Positions 8,487-17,301 of a stretch of DNA of 64,000 nt are shown one piece after another. The translations under genes and the position numbers were made by a program. Source of the DNA: Planotetraspora sp. A-T 1434. GTDB taxonomy: Bacteria > Actinomycetota > Actinomycetes > Streptosporangiales > Streptosporangiaceae. The stretch's first letter is position 1, and each line of letters opens with the position of its first letter. The notes beneath the pieces are model-generated. The model made no database searches, was not told where the DNA came from, and saw only the letters and a program-made list of their open reading frames with translations. The stretch is from assembly GCF_025420585.1 (NCBI RefSeq), contig NZ_JAOEGB010000001.1, forward strand, positions 620,001 through 684,000, written 5' to 3'.

Positions 8487-9281
8487 GTGACCAAGTTCGA
8501 CGAGGCGACGCAGGCGATCAGGGTCGACGACAGCACGTATGACGTGTGTCTCGACGACGGATATTCGATGAGTGGCCCACTGAACGGCGGTTATCTGCTG
8601 GCGACCGTCCTGCGGGCGGCGGTGGGCGCGTCGCCGCACGCGCATCCGGTCTCGACGAGCGCCCAGTTCCTCCGCGCGCCCGTGCCCGGGCCGGCGACCG
8701 TGCGAGTCGAGCAGCTCAAAACGGGCCGGACGGCGACGATGATCCGGGCGACGCTCGTCCAGGACGGCCGGCCGTACATCGAAACGCTGGTGACCACGGC
8801 CACGCTCGACGAGGCGGCCGTCCCGGACTGGTCCAGTGGGCCGTCCGCGCCGATGCCGGATCCCGCCGGCTGCGTGAAGCTGCCCGAGCCCAAGCCCGAG
8901 TCGCGCATGAACTTCAGCACCCAGATAGAGCTGCTGTTCGACCCGCCGACGATCGGATGGCTGTCCGGCGAGCCGACCGGGCGGCCGGAGTCGCGGGCGT
9001 ACTTCAGGATGGCCGAGCCGCAGGATCCCGACCCGTACGTGCTCGCGTTCGCCGTGGACGCGCTGCCGCCCGTGGTGTTCTCGGCGGGCGCCAGAGGGTG
9101 GGCCCCCACTGTGGAGCTGACCTGGCATCTGCGTGCGTTGCCGGCGCCGGGCTGGCTGACCCTCCTCGGAAGCGGGCGGCTGATCAGCGACGGCTGGTTC
9201 GACGAGGACGTCGAAGTGTGGGACTCCGCGGGCCGTCTGGTGGCCCAATCGCGGCAGATCGCCCGGGTGGGGCGTGGTTAG
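8487..9281 (+). CDS. Thioesterase family protein (TesB-like double hotdog)
   Basis: The 264-residue soluble protein has an N-terminal hotdog with GPLNGGYLLATVLRAAV and a C-terminal hotdog-like half (PTVELTWHLRALPAPGWL), as in acyl-CoA thioesterase TesB/4HBT_3-like proteins of actinobacteria. Such enzymes hydrolyse acyl-CoA thioesters; the substrate cannot be told. The GTG at 8487 follows GAGGAGAG. It sits before murI but lacks close coupling to it. Confidence 0.8.
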   Translation: MTKFDEATQAIRVDDSTYDVCLDDGYSMSGPLNGGYLLATVLRAAVGASPHAHPVSTSAQFLRAPVPGPATVRVEQLKTGRTATMIRATLVQDGRPYIETLVTTATLDEAAVPDWSSGPSAPMPDPAGCVKLPEPKPESRMNFSTQIELLFDPPTIGWLSGEPTGRPESRAYFRMAEPQDPDPYVLAFAVDALPPVVFSAGARGWAPTVELTWHLRALPAPGWLTLLGSGRLISDGWFDEDVEVWDSAGRLVAQSRQIARVGRG

Positions 9282-9372
9282 CAAGCTTTCGCATGAAACA
9301 GGGCTAAGGGTGAGTCTGATGTGAGGATTCTTACCGTGAGTGGCCGCGCGGGCTCCCCTAACCTTGGGAACC

Positions 9373-10215
9373 GTGACCTTGGAGAGCGTGCCGGACAACA
9401 GCAGAGCGATCGGAATCTTTGACAGCGGCGTGGGCGGCCTGACCGTCGCCCGGGCCATCATCGACCAACTTCCCCACGAATCGATCTTCTACGTGGCCGA
9501 CACGGCGCGTCAGCCGTACGGGCCGAAGGGCATCGCCCAGGTTCGCAGGTACGCCCTGGAGGTGATGGACCACCTCGTCGAGCACGACGTCAAGATGCTG
9601 GTGATCGCCTGCAACAGCGCCAGCGCGGCGGTGCTCAGGGACGCCCGGGAGCGGTACGCCGTCCCGGTCGTCGAGGTCATCCAGCCCGCCACCCGGCGGG
9701 CCGTACGGGCCACCAGGAACGGGCGGGTCGGCGTGATCGGCACGCGGGCCACGATCGAGTCGATGGCCTACCACGACGCCTTCGCCGCCGCCCCCGACGT
9801 GGAGCTGGTCGGCGTCGCGGCCCCCCTGCTCGTCGACTTCGTCGAGCGGGGCGAGACGATGAGCGAAGAGCTCATCGAGGTCATTCGCGGCTATCTCAAA
9901 CCAATCCAGGACACCGGCTGCGACACCCTCATCCTGGGCTGCACGCACTATCCGCTGCTCGCGGGGGCACTCTCCTACGTCGCGGGGGACGAGGTCACGC
10001 TGGTGTCCAGCGCCGACGAGACCGCCAAGGACGTCTATCGCATCCTCCACGACCGGGGGCTGTCGAGCGGGGCCGGAACGCCGCTCCACCGCTTCCGCGC
10101 CACCGGGGACACGGCGCTGTTCGCGCAGCTGGGGCAGAGGTTCCTCGGGCCGGAGATCCAGGCGGTCGAGCTCGCGGCAGTCGGTGAGGAATCCGGCATT
10201 GGGAGGTCGGTATGA
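9373..10215 (+). CDS. murI: Glutamate racemase
   Basis: It supplies D-glutamate for peptidoglycan. From the GTG at 9373 the protein has 280 residues with the paired catalytic cysteines in ACNSASA (Cys80) and LGCTHYP (Cys190) and the acidic helper in FDSGVGG (Asp17). The frame is open to a GTG at 9340, but homology begins near [16 protein letters not shown] eight bases before 9373 could be a leaderless -10. The stop overlaps the next ATG (ATGA), matching the order Rv1338/Rv1339. Confidence 0.93.
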   Translation: MTLESVPDNSRAIGIFDSGVGGLTVARAIIDQLPHESIFYVADTARQPYGPKGIAQVRRYALEVMDHLVEHDVKMLVIACNSASAAVLRDARERYAVPVVEVIQPATRRAVRATRNGRVGVIGTRATIESMAYHDAFAAAPDVELVGVAAPLLVDFVERGETMSEELIEVIRGYLKPIQDTGCDTLILGCTHYPLLAGALSYVAGDEVTLVSSADETAKDVYRILHDRGLSSGAGTPLHRFRATGDTALFAQLGQRFLGPEIQAVELAAVGEESGIGRSV

Positions 10216-10964
10216 AGTTGACCATCGTCGGGTGCTCGGGCAGCTTTCCCGGCCCGGACAGCCCATCCTCCTGCTACCTGCTGGAAGCGGAGGGCTTCCG
10301 GTTGCTGCTCGACTTCGGCAACGGGTCGCTGGGGGCGCTCCAGCGGCACGCCGGACTGTATGACGTGGACGCGATCTGCCTGTCCCATCTGCACGCCGAC
10401 CACTGCCTCGACATCTGCGCCTACCACGTGGTGCGCACCTACACACCTGTCGGTCCCCTGCCGAAGGTGCCCGTCCACGCGCCCAGCGGCGCCCCGCGCA
10501 GGCTCAACGCGGCGTACGGCATGCCCGACGAGCCGGTCCTGGAGAAGTCCTTCGACTTCGTGACGCTGTCGCCCGGCATGCGTGAGATCGGCCCCTTCCA
10601 GGTGACCGCCGCGCTGATGAACCATCCCATCGAGACGTACGGCTTCCGCGTCTCCCACGGCGGCCGCTCCGTGGCCTATTCGGCGGACACGGGCGAGTCG
10701 GCCGAGCTGGTCAAGCTGGCCCACGACGCCGACGTGCTGCTGTGCGAGGCCGCCCACATCGACGAACCGGGCCTTCCCGCCAATCTCCACCTGAACGGCC
10801 GGCAGGCCGCCCAATACGCCGGCCAGGCCAGGGTCGGAACCTTGGTTCTCACCCATCTCGTCCCGTGGTACGACCAGGCGCGGATTCTCGACGACGCGTC
10901 GCGCGGCGACTTCGACGGCCCGGTTGAACTGGCCAGAAGCGGCGCGGTCTACGACCTCGGCTGA
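10212..10964 (+). CDS. Metallo-beta-lactamase-fold phosphodiesterase (Rv1339-like)
   Basis: This 250-residue MBL-fold hydrolase carries the metal signature His59-x-His61-x-Asp63-His64 in [10 protein letters not shown]. Further ligands lie in [17 protein letters not shown] and LTHLVPW. By synteny it is the equivalent of Rv1339, reported as an atypical cyclic-nucleotide phosphodiesterase; related folds include RNase Z. It is translationally coupled to murI. In M. tuberculosis rph follows directly, but here about 6.3 kb of accessory genes intervene. Confidence 0.88.
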   Translation: MKLTIVGCSGSFPGPDSPSSCYLLEAEGFRLLLDFGNGSLGALQRHAGLYDVDAICLSHLHADHCLDICAYHVVRTYTPVGPLPKVPVHAPSGAPRRLNAAYGMPDEPVLEKSFDFVTLSPGMREIGPFQVTAALMNHPIETYGFRVSHGGRSVAYSADTGESAELVKLAHDADVLLCEAAHIDEPGLPANLHLNGRQAAQYAGQARVGTLVLTHLVPWYDQARILDDASRGDFDGPVELARSGAVYDLG

Positions 10965-10999
10965 ACACCCTGGTACGGCAGCCGCACTGCGTGATCTGA

Positions 11000-11089
11000 T
11001 CACGTTGCTACCTCGCCCTGCTCGCCGGCGTCCTCGGCATCCACCCCATCACCCTGGTGAAACGGACTAAATTCGCCGGCGGCGACTGA
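11000..11089 (+). pseudogene. Possible gene remnant at the edge of the accessory block
   Basis: After an in-frame TGA, a frame reads SRCYLALLAGVLGIHPITLV and then KRTKFAGGD before another stop. It looks protein-like, with a hydrophobic helix followed by a basic segment, but has no start. I cannot name the family. It lies exactly where the conserved murI/MBL-to-rph order breaks, so it may be the 3' scar of an insertion. It could also be chance. Confidence 0.25.
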
Positions 11090-11179
11090 TACTGGTTATG
11101 CCGCCGCCCGCACCGCCGCTGTCTGTCGTAGCGTTCTCGCCAAGGGCCAACTGTTGGGCGAGGCACGGACGGAGGGCTG

Positions 11180-12232
11180 TTGTCGGGCGCGGATGACGAC
11201 GATGTGGTTGTGGCCGCTGCGCGATCGGGCGACGAGTCCGCGTTCGCAGCGCTCGTCGAGCGTCATCGGGGCGAGTTGCGGGCGCACTGCTACCGGATGC
11301 TGGGCTCGTTCGACGAGTCGGAGGATCTGGTACAGGAGACGTTCCTGCGCGCCTGGAGAAGCCTCCGTGGCTTCGAGGGCCGCTCGACGTTCCGCGCCTG
11401 GCTGTACCGGATCGCGACGAACGCGTGCCTCGACGCCATCGACGGGCGGGTACGCCGAGTGCTCCCACACCACGTGGCGGCGCCGTCGGATCCGAGCGCT
11501 GCGCTGCCGCCCCGTACGGACATCGCGTGGCTGCAGCCGTTTCCGGATCGGCTGTGGGAGCCAGCCGCGCCGAGCGAGGCACAGCCGGACACCGTGGTGG
11601 TCGCCAGGGAGACGATCGAACTGGCGTTTCTGGCCGCGATCCAGCATCTGCCGCCCAGGCAGCGTGCGGTGCTGATCCTGCGCGACGTACTCGGCTGGCC
11701 GGCCAAGCAGACTGCGGCGCTGCTGGAGGGCAGCGTGGCGTCGGTGAACAGCGCTTTGCAGCGGGCCCGGGAGACGCTGAGGGAGCACCTGCCCGAGCGC
11801 CGCCTGGACTGGGCTCCGTCGGCCGAGCCCACCGAGCAGGAGCGGGCAGTGCTGCGGCGGTACATGGACGCGGTTGAACGTGCCGACCTCGCCGCGGTCG
11901 CGGCCCTGCTGGCCGAAGACGTTCGGGCGACGATGCCGCCCTACCCGATGTGGTTCCAGGGGCGCGACACCGTCGTGGCGACGCTGGCGGTGAGCTGGGA
12001 CCCCGGCTCGCCGGGCTATGTGGGCCGGTTCAAAATGGTGCCGACCCGGGCCAACCGGCAGCCGGCGGTGGCGGCCTACGTGCAGGGTCTCGACGAGCCC
12101 GCCTACCGCGCCTTCGCGATCGCCGTGCTGCGGATCGAGGACAGCCGCATCATGGAGGTCACCGCCTTCCATGACCCCGGCCTGTTCCCGGCGTTCGCCC
12201 TGCCGACGGCGTTGCCTTCGACGCACCGATGA
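11180..12232 (+). CDS. ECF sigma factor with C-terminal SnoaL-like domain (SigG/SigX5 type)
   Basis: The 350-residue protein has sigma region 2 (HCYRMLGSFDESEDLVQETFLRAW, split here by description), region 4 (HLPPRQRAVLILRDVLGWPA) and a C-terminal SnoaL/NTF2-like domain from about residue 225 to the end. That domain includes YPMWFQGRDTVVATL. This architecture occurs in the TIGR02960 group that contains mycobacterial SigG, where the extension modulates activity instead of an anti-sigma factor. None of the neighbours looks like an anti-sigma factor. The TTG at 11180 has GGAGGG only three bases away, so a GTG at 11201 may be the true start. Confidence 0.85.
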   Translation: MSGADDDDVVVAAARSGDESAFAALVERHRGELRAHCYRMLGSFDESEDLVQETFLRAWRSLRGFEGRSTFRAWLYRIATNACLDAIDGRVRRVLPHHVAAPSDPSAALPPRTDIAWLQPFPDRLWEPAAPSEAQPDTVVVARETIELAFLAAIQHLPPRQRAVLILRDVLGWPAKQTAALLEGSVASVNSALQRARETLREHLPERRLDWAPSAEPTEQERAVLRRYMDAVERADLAAVAALLAEDVRATMPPYPMWFQGRDTVVATLAVSWDPGSPGYVGRFKMVPTRANRQPAVAAYVQGLDEPAYRAFAIAVLRIEDSRIMEVTAFHDPGLFPAFALPTALPSTHR

Positions 12233-12293
12233 GTTTCCGCGCGGTCCGCCGTCTCGACAGGGGTCAACCGATTGATCTCGACGGAGGCAGGTT

Positions 12294-12836
12294 ATGGCCA
12301 AGTTGCAGTACCAGTGCACCATGTCCCTGGACGGCTTCATCGCTGGCCCAGATGGTGACATGTCCTGGTTGGTCGATCACCTCGGGCCCAACCCGACGGT
12401 GGACGACATCATGGTCAATACGGGCGCCCTTCTCGTCGGCAACCGCACCTTCGGCGGCGACGATCCGTACAAGGGCACGGACAACGAAGGCGAGCCGTAC
12501 GGCGGGGGGTGGGATGGGCCACAGTTCATCCTCACCCACCACATCCCGGACATTTCGGTGCCGGGTGTCACCTTCGTCGGTGATCTCGACAGCGGCGTCG
12601 CCGCGGCCAAGGCCGCCGCGGGTGACAAGTACGTCGGCGTCCTTGGCGCGGATGTCGCCCGGCAGTGCCTCGACGCGGGTGTGCTCGACGAGATCTTCGT
12701 ATCCATCGCGCCCGTCCTGCTCGGCGACGGCGTCCGGCTGTTCGACCACCCGGGCGGGAGCAGCGTCAAGCTCGAACGCCTCAGCCTGACCCACGCGCCG
12801 CGAGCGACGAACCTCTGGCTACGCGTCGTCCGATGA
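12294..12836 (+). CDS. Dihydrofolate reductase-family protein (RibD C-terminal type)
   Basis: The 180-residue single-domain protein opens KLQYQCTMSLDGFIAGPDGD and has VGVLGADVARQCLDAGVLDE and IAPVLLGDGVRLF, the typical pattern of the RibD-C/DHFR-like reductases common near ECF sigma factors in actinobacteria. GGAGGCAGG precedes the ATG. Such proteins probably bind NADPH, but substrates are mostly unknown. It lies 61 nt after the sigma factor and is likely co-transcribed. Confidence 0.85.
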   Translation: MAKLQYQCTMSLDGFIAGPDGDMSWLVDHLGPNPTVDDIMVNTGALLVGNRTFGGDDPYKGTDNEGEPYGGGWDGPQFILTHHIPDISVPGVTFVGDLDSGVAAAKAAAGDKYVGVLGADVARQCLDAGVLDEIFVSIAPVLLGDGVRLFDHPGGSSVKLERLSLTHAPRATNLWLRVVR

Positions 12837-13165
12837 GCCCTTCGTACTCATGGAGCAAGCGCGCAATCGGCCAAGCAGGCCCCTTCACCAAGATTAGATC
12901 GCAAGTGTGGCCGCCGTACCTAGAACGCCCTAGAACGCCTGGGTGAACCGGGAACGCCGTAACGATTTGCACGGCACGGCTTGCGATCCGCTGTGGCGGG
13001 TGTCACCATCCACAATGGGGATTTTGAATGCCATGGAAACGGGTTAACGGGGTGGTGACGCCTTCCCGGCTCCGCTCCGGCGCGCTTGGAATCCCTTTCT
13101 GGCCTCACCTGGTAATGCGGCAATAGAGATGCCACAGGCACCGTGTCCCGCCCCGGAGTGCGATC
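12837..13165. other. Intergenic region without a clear gene
   Basis: These 329 bases are lower in GC than their flanks. They contain a 10-bp direct repeat CTAGAACGCC (12920-12939). A minus-strand ORF (12781-12972) includes VKGPAWPIARLLHEYEG, which might be a decayed protein, but nothing supports it. The 3' part presumably holds the promoter of the gene at 13166; GGAG precedes its GTG. Confidence 0.5.
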
Positions 13166-14047
13166 GTGGAACTGCTTGGCAGACAGCGCTTCGTCCTGGA
13201 CGCGGTTGGGCTGGCCGTGGCCGTCGGGCTGTTCGTCTTCTCGCTGCGGGTCGACGGGGCCTTTCAAGAGCTCGTCATCGGAATCGCCACATCATTCGTC
13301 TTCGCGGCCATGCTGGACCTCCTCGTGGTCAGCCAGGGCCGCGTCCTGAATCGCGCTCGCATCAAGTTCTTCGGACACGAACTGGCCCGTGAGCAGACCA
13401 CTCTGGTCTATCCCGACTTCGTGATGCACGAGGACGTGCGGGTCACGCTCAAGACGCACAATCAGCAGATGCTGTTCCAGCGGCCGAATTCACGGTTCCA
13501 GGATCTGACGATCCATCGGATCGACATTCCCCGGACGGTGGCGGCCAACGACGTGCAGGCCATGCTCTACGTCGCCGACGCGTTCGAGAGCACGTTGAGC
13601 TGCCCCAATGTCATGGTGGTGGACAGCGCCATCATCGACGCCTGCAATCGGAGCTTCATCAGCTTCGGTCTGTCCAGTAACGACTGCACTCATCTCTACG
13701 TGCACGAGGACCCGCGGCCGCTGTTCGAAATCGTGGATGACGAGTCCGGGTCCGAGTTCATCAGGCTGCGCACCGGAAAGGAGTACGCCTCCACGGCGAA
13801 ACGGCAGTACGGGATCATCCTGAGGTATTCGCCCAGTCCGGAGGAGCATCGCGAGCGGCGCTGGATCATCGTGGCGGGCCTCGGCCCGGTCGGGACGACC
13901 GCCGCGGGGTGGTACTTATCGCGCCACTGGCGCTCGCTCGCGGCCAAGATCCCGAGATCGAGCAACTTCGTGGCGGTGGTGTCGACCGGCAGCTACACCG
14001 ACCGGGTGCCCCACCTAGAGGAGATAGTCCTCGACCAGCCGGGGTAA
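13166..14047 (+). CDS. Two-TM membrane protein with large cytosolic domain, unknown function
   Basis: The 293-residue protein has two N-terminal TM helices (about 12-29 and 34-54) followed by a soluble domain of about 230 residues. Recognisable blocks in that domain are SFISFGLSSNDCT (a Gly-Asn loop), a QYGIILRYSP strand and IIVAGLGPVGTTAAGWYL, a glycine-rich turn like a nucleotide-binding loop. Two TM helices plus a beta-rich sensor domain resemble effector layouts seen in nucleotide-signalling defence systems, but I cannot assign a family. The GTG at 13166 follows GGAG by seven bases. GC is lower than in neighbouring housekeeping genes. Confidence 0.65.
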   Translation: MELLGRQRFVLDAVGLAVAVGLFVFSLRVDGAFQELVIGIATSFVFAAMLDLLVVSQGRVLNRARIKFFGHELAREQTTLVYPDFVMHEDVRVTLKTHNQQMLFQRPNSRFQDLTIHRIDIPRTVAANDVQAMLYVADAFESTLSCPNVMVVDSAIIDACNRSFISFGLSSNDCTHLYVHEDPRPLFEIVDDESGSEFIRLRTGKEYASTAKRQYGIILRYSPSPEEHRERRWIIVAGLGPVGTTAAGWYLSRHWRSLAAKIPRSSNFVAVVSTGSYTDRVPHLEEIVLDQPG

Positions 14048-14057
14048 TGAGAACCCG

Positions 14058-14816
14058 TCACCTCAGCACGAGCAGTTCGAGCTCCGATTCCACGGGCGCG
14101 CCGACGACCTCCGACTCCGCCGCTTGGCGCAGGCGCTCCAGGCCCGCGGCGAACTCGTCGTCCGGGAGTTTCAGGAGGGTGGTGTTCGCCCGGTGCCGGA
14201 CCTTCTCATAGAACTCGCGAAGGTCGCGGGCATTGCTCTGACGGACGCTGGAAAACGACTCGGCGGAGTATCCGGCGCGTGAGAACGCCTCGATCACGAA
14301 TTCCACGGACGGGAAAGAGTCAACAATCCGGGCGGCCGTGGGGAAGAACCTGTATAAAGCGATCTTTGACTGCCGGCCCGGGTAGGTGCCGCGGATCAGA
14401 ACCGGCGCTCCCGCGTGGGTGACGCGGCGCAACTCCCTGGCGCAGCCGGCGAGGTCGGTCACGTGATGAATCATCGTCGAGAGCCAGGCTCCCGCGCAGC
14501 GGCCGTCCGCGAGAGGAATCTCCTCGGCGCGTCCGGCGACATAACTGATCGGCGCCTGGTCGGGCCCAGCGTGCGCGATGGCCTGGCGGAGCATGCTCAT
14601 GGACGGCTCGACGGCTATTACCCGCTGCCCGAACCAGTCGCTTATCGCGCGGGCGTACAGGCCGGTGCCCGCGCCGAGATCGAGGAGAGGGCCACTGGCC
14701 GGGAAATAGGGCGCGAGAGCCGACCGCCAGTTGTCGAGCCCTCCTTCGGGTGCTCCTCGCCCGGACTCGTACGCCGCTGCCACAGGGCCGTTGTAGTCGA
14801 TTCTCGCCACATCCAC
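14058..14816 (-). CDS. Class I SAM-dependent methyltransferase
   Basis: The 252-residue soluble protein has motif I LLDLGAGTGLYARAIS (about 44-59), an acidic motif II VIAVEPSMSM and a motif near HHVTDLAGCARELRRV, the pattern of Methyltransf_11/25 enzymes (UbiE-like). The substrate is unknown. It is encoded opposite to its neighbours: convergent with the two-TM protein 10 nt away and divergent from the HAD gene. Confidence 0.85.
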   Translation of the reverse strand: MDVARIDYNGPVAAAYESGRGAPEGGLDNWRSALAPYFPASGPLLDLGAGTGLYARAISDWFGQRVIAVEPSMSMLRQAIAHAGPDQAPISYVAGRAEEIPLADGRCAGAWLSTMIHHVTDLAGCARELRRVTHAGAPVLIRGTYPGRQSKIALYRFFPTAARIVDSFPSVEFVIEAFSRAGYSAESFSSVRQSNARDLREFYEKVRHRANTTLLKLPDDEFAAGLERLRQAAESEVVGAPVESELELLVLR

Positions 14817-14872
14817 TCCTCGCCCTCTTGCCTCATTAGAAGTGAGCAGCGACAGTTTGTCTATATGACCCC

Positions 14873-15619
14873 ATGAGTGCAGCCTTCGACCCTGATGGGC
14901 ATAACGTGCCAGATGACCTCGTCATCTTTGATCTGGATGACACCCTGCTCGACACCAGCCGGGGACTCCGGGCGGCCAGACGGAGAATTCTCGAAACCGC
15001 GTTTCCCGGCTGCGAGCGGGGACAACTCGTCCGCGCGGCCGTGGCCTGGCGCGCGACGACTCTGCTCTACGGCGACGACAGGCTGCACGAGTTGCTCGGG
15101 GTCGTCGCCATGGTGGCCGATCTGCCTCTTGACCGGAGCCTGGACTGGGAGGGCCTGCGGGCGGACTACCGGCGATGGCAGGTCGGCTTGACCAGGCCGC
15201 GGACGCCTGTCCTCCTGGCCGCTCGCGCCCTGAAAGCCGACGGAAAGGGGCTGGCCATCGTCTCCAATGGAGAGGCCGGCCACCAGTGGGAGAAGATCCG
15301 GCGGACCGGCCTCGATTCGCTGGCCGATGCCGAGCTCATCGTGGTCTGTGACGGAAGGACGCTGCCGCTCAAGCCCTCACCGGTCGCGATACATCAGGTG
15401 ATCCGGGCGGCCGCGGCGCGCCGTGCGGTGCTCGTCGGGGACCGGATGACGGATGTGGTGGCGGCCAGGCTGGCGGGCATCCCGGTGGTTCAGATCAGAA
15501 GCAGGGGAGCGGAGGTCGAGCGGGGTGTCCCGTTGCGGAGACTGACCAAGCCCGACATCCTAGCGGACTCCGCGGGCTGCTACGACGCCGTCACCCGAGT
15601 GCTGGACGGACGGACATGA
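14873..15619 (+). CDS. HAD-superfamily hydrolase
   Basis: The 248-residue protein has HAD motif I DLDDTLLDT (both catalytic Asp), motif II Ser in VSNGEA, a motif III Lys in LPLKPSP and motif IV GDRMTDVVAA. The order and a small alpha-helical cap suggest a phosphatase of the C1-cap subclass acting on a small phosphorylated metabolite. Its stop overlaps the next start (ATGA), so it is coupled to the 2H phosphoesterase. Confidence 0.85.
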   Translation: MSAAFDPDGHNVPDDLVIFDLDDTLLDTSRGLRAARRRILETAFPGCERGQLVRAAVAWRATTLLYGDDRLHELLGVVAMVADLPLDRSLDWEGLRADYRRWQVGLTRPRTPVLLAARALKADGKGLAIVSNGEAGHQWEKIRRTGLDSLADAELIVVCDGRTLPLKPSPVAIHQVIRAAAARRAVLVGDRMTDVVAARLAGIPVVQIRSRGAEVERGVPLRRLTKPDILADSAGCYDAVTRVLDGRT

Positions 15620-16296
15620 CCGCCCAGACGCCACGGGAGAAGGCGGAGACGGAGCGACGCCGGCGTGTGGTGCGCGAGCTGACGCACATGCGCGATCACT
15701 GGGAATGGCGGAAAGGCTGGCGGTACGGCAGGCGGGCGTACTGGTGGTATATCCCTCTTGGGGGATATGCCGAGGTGGCGCGCTTGTCCGACGTCTCTCA
15801 CCAGTCGCTGTCTCTGCCGGTTCTGGATCGCCCCGCTGCCCGGAACCTGCACATCAGCGTGCAGCAGGTGGGGTTCTCGGACGAAGTCGAGCGCGCCGAG
15901 GTCGATGAGATCGTCGGCAAGGTCCGCGCCCGCCTGGGCGAGTTCGGACCCTTGCCCCTGCGTCTGGGGCCGATGGACCCCGATCCCGAGGCCGTGGTAC
16001 TGCGGGTGACCCCCTGGCGCGAGATCAGCGCTCTGCGGATCGAGCTACGGAGGGCGATCGAACAGGTCATCGGCGATGACCGGCTCGTCGGCACAGACGA
16101 CCATTTCTGGCCGCATGTCACGATCGGCTACTGCAACGCGGTGACGCCCACAGCCCCGATTCTCGCCGCATTGGAAGCGCAGCCGTACGAAACGACGGTG
16201 GAGATCGTCGTCGGTGAAATCCACATGGTGTCGCTCGGACGGGACCATCGCGAGTGGTGCTGGGATGTCGTCGACACCGTACGACTCGGGCAATGA
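15616..16296 (+). CDS. 2H phosphoesterase (2'-5' RNA ligase-like)
   Basis: The 226-residue protein has the two HxT/S motifs of the 2H superfamily: NLHISVQQV near residue 77 and FWPHVTIGY near residue 165. The N-terminal 50 residues are basic and rich in Trp and Arg. Family members cleave 2',3'-cyclic or 2',5' phosphodiester bonds in RNA or small nucleotides. Translational coupling to a HAD phosphatase suggests a two-step reaction in which a cyclic or 2'-phosphate end is opened and then dephosphorylated; this is inference. Confidence 0.8.
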   Translation: MTAQTPREKAETERRRRVVRELTHMRDHWEWRKGWRYGRRAYWWYIPLGGYAEVARLSDVSHQSLSLPVLDRPAARNLHISVQQVGFSDEVERAEVDEIVGKVRARLGEFGPLPLRLGPMDPDPEAVVLRVTPWREISALRIELRRAIEQVIGDDRLVGTDDHFWPHVTIGYCNAVTPTAPILAALEAQPYETTVEIVVGEIHMVSLGRDHREWCWDVVDTVRLGQ

Positions 16297-16309
16297 CGCC
16301 GAAATCGGA

Positions 16310-17005
16310 TTAGAGGTCGTTATAAGCGCCGATATCCAGCTTCACCAGAACGTCGGCTCGTGGCGCCGTGCCGTTCACGATGGCGAGGTTCGCCATGTCG
16401 TTGCGGCCCACCCATTCCTCGGCGCTTTCCGGCGACCGTCCGCCGGTGATCTGGCGCGTGGTCAGCCGCTCCCTCGCGATCTCGGTCTCCACGACCACGA
16501 ACCAGACTTCGTCGAAGAGCGGGCCGACCTCCGCCCAGCCGCCGTCGCCGACCAGCAGGTAGTTGCCCTCACTGATGATCAGGCGCACTGACGAGGGGAT
16601 GCGGTTCGAGTCCGGGACGGGTTCGTGCAGCTCACGGCTGTACGACGGGGCGAACCAGTCTCGGTCCGCGTCCTCCCGGGTACGGCGAAGCAGCTCGCGG
16701 TAGCCGGCGACGTCGAAGGTCTCAGGGGCGCCTTTCCGGTTGGACAGGCCCCGTGCCGCCAGCTCGGCGTTGCTGAGATGAAAACCGTCCATCGGAACCT
16801 GGGCGACGAGCGGAGGCTCCGCGCCGTGCCGCTCCGCCAGGGTGGACTCCAGCCACCCCGCGAGGGTGCTCTTTCCCGCCCCGGGAGGCCCCGTTATTCC
16901 GAGCAGATGACGCCCATCAATGGCGAGCAGATTCTCTGCCCGGTCGAGCAGCTGATCGAGGCTTTTCACCACGATCGCGTCCCCTTGCGGCGGAATGTCT
17001 ATCAC
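16310..17005 (-). CDS. P-loop kinase of the uridine kinase/pantothenate kinase-like family (FrcK-like)
   Basis: The 231-residue protein has a Walker A GITGPPGAGKSTLAG (about 36-50), QVPMDGFHLSN with the acidic substrate contact, and SEGNYLLV plus DEVWFVVVE further on. This fits the nucleoside/fructose kinase-like P-loop group often labelled FrcK/YggC. The phosphate acceptor is unknown. It is convergent with the 2H phosphoesterase 13 nt away and is the last gene of the accessory block before rph. Confidence 0.8.
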   Translation of the reverse strand: MIDIPPQGDAIVVKSLDQLLDRAENLLAIDGRHLLGITGPPGAGKSTLAGWLESTLAERHGAEPPLVAQVPMDGFHLSNAELAARGLSNRKGAPETFDVAGYRELLRRTREDADRDWFAPSYSRELHEPVPDSNRIPSSVRLIISEGNYLLVGDGGWAEVGPLFDEVWFVVVETEIARERLTTRQITGGRSPESAEEWVGRNDMANLAIVNGTAPRADVLVKLDIGAYNDL

Positions 17006-17301
17006 AAGTCATCCGATCTGAAACACCTCAAAGACGAGGTGAGCGGCTCGGGAAAGGACCGGCTGGTACGCGCGTCACAAGCTCGACGACATACCCACGA
17101 ACGTAACGGAATGATGTACTCGCCGATTCACCCCCGTCAAGCTCCACCGCCCGGTCCCGGACCACCTGCTCGGCGCGACGATGATCGCGGCGGGCTGACT
17201 AGAATGAGGCCCGCGTTCGCCCTTGAGGGTGAGCTCGCACAAAGGCAGCGGAAGGAGGAAGGGGAAGTGTGCTTGGGAGAGTGCAGAGCCCCTGACTGAA
17301 T

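Noticed and set aside
10985-11006. Another copy of the GTGATCATGCA element at CGTGATC-T-GATCACG
   Set aside because: It is a simple 7-bp palindrome without the ATGCA part, the TTCCCG part or a neighbour at 53 bp.
12781-12972. Minus-strand ORF containing VKGPAWPIARLLHEYEG as a transposase remnant
   Set aside because: The phrase looks protein-like, but half the ORF is antisense to the reductase gene and no family motif could be named.
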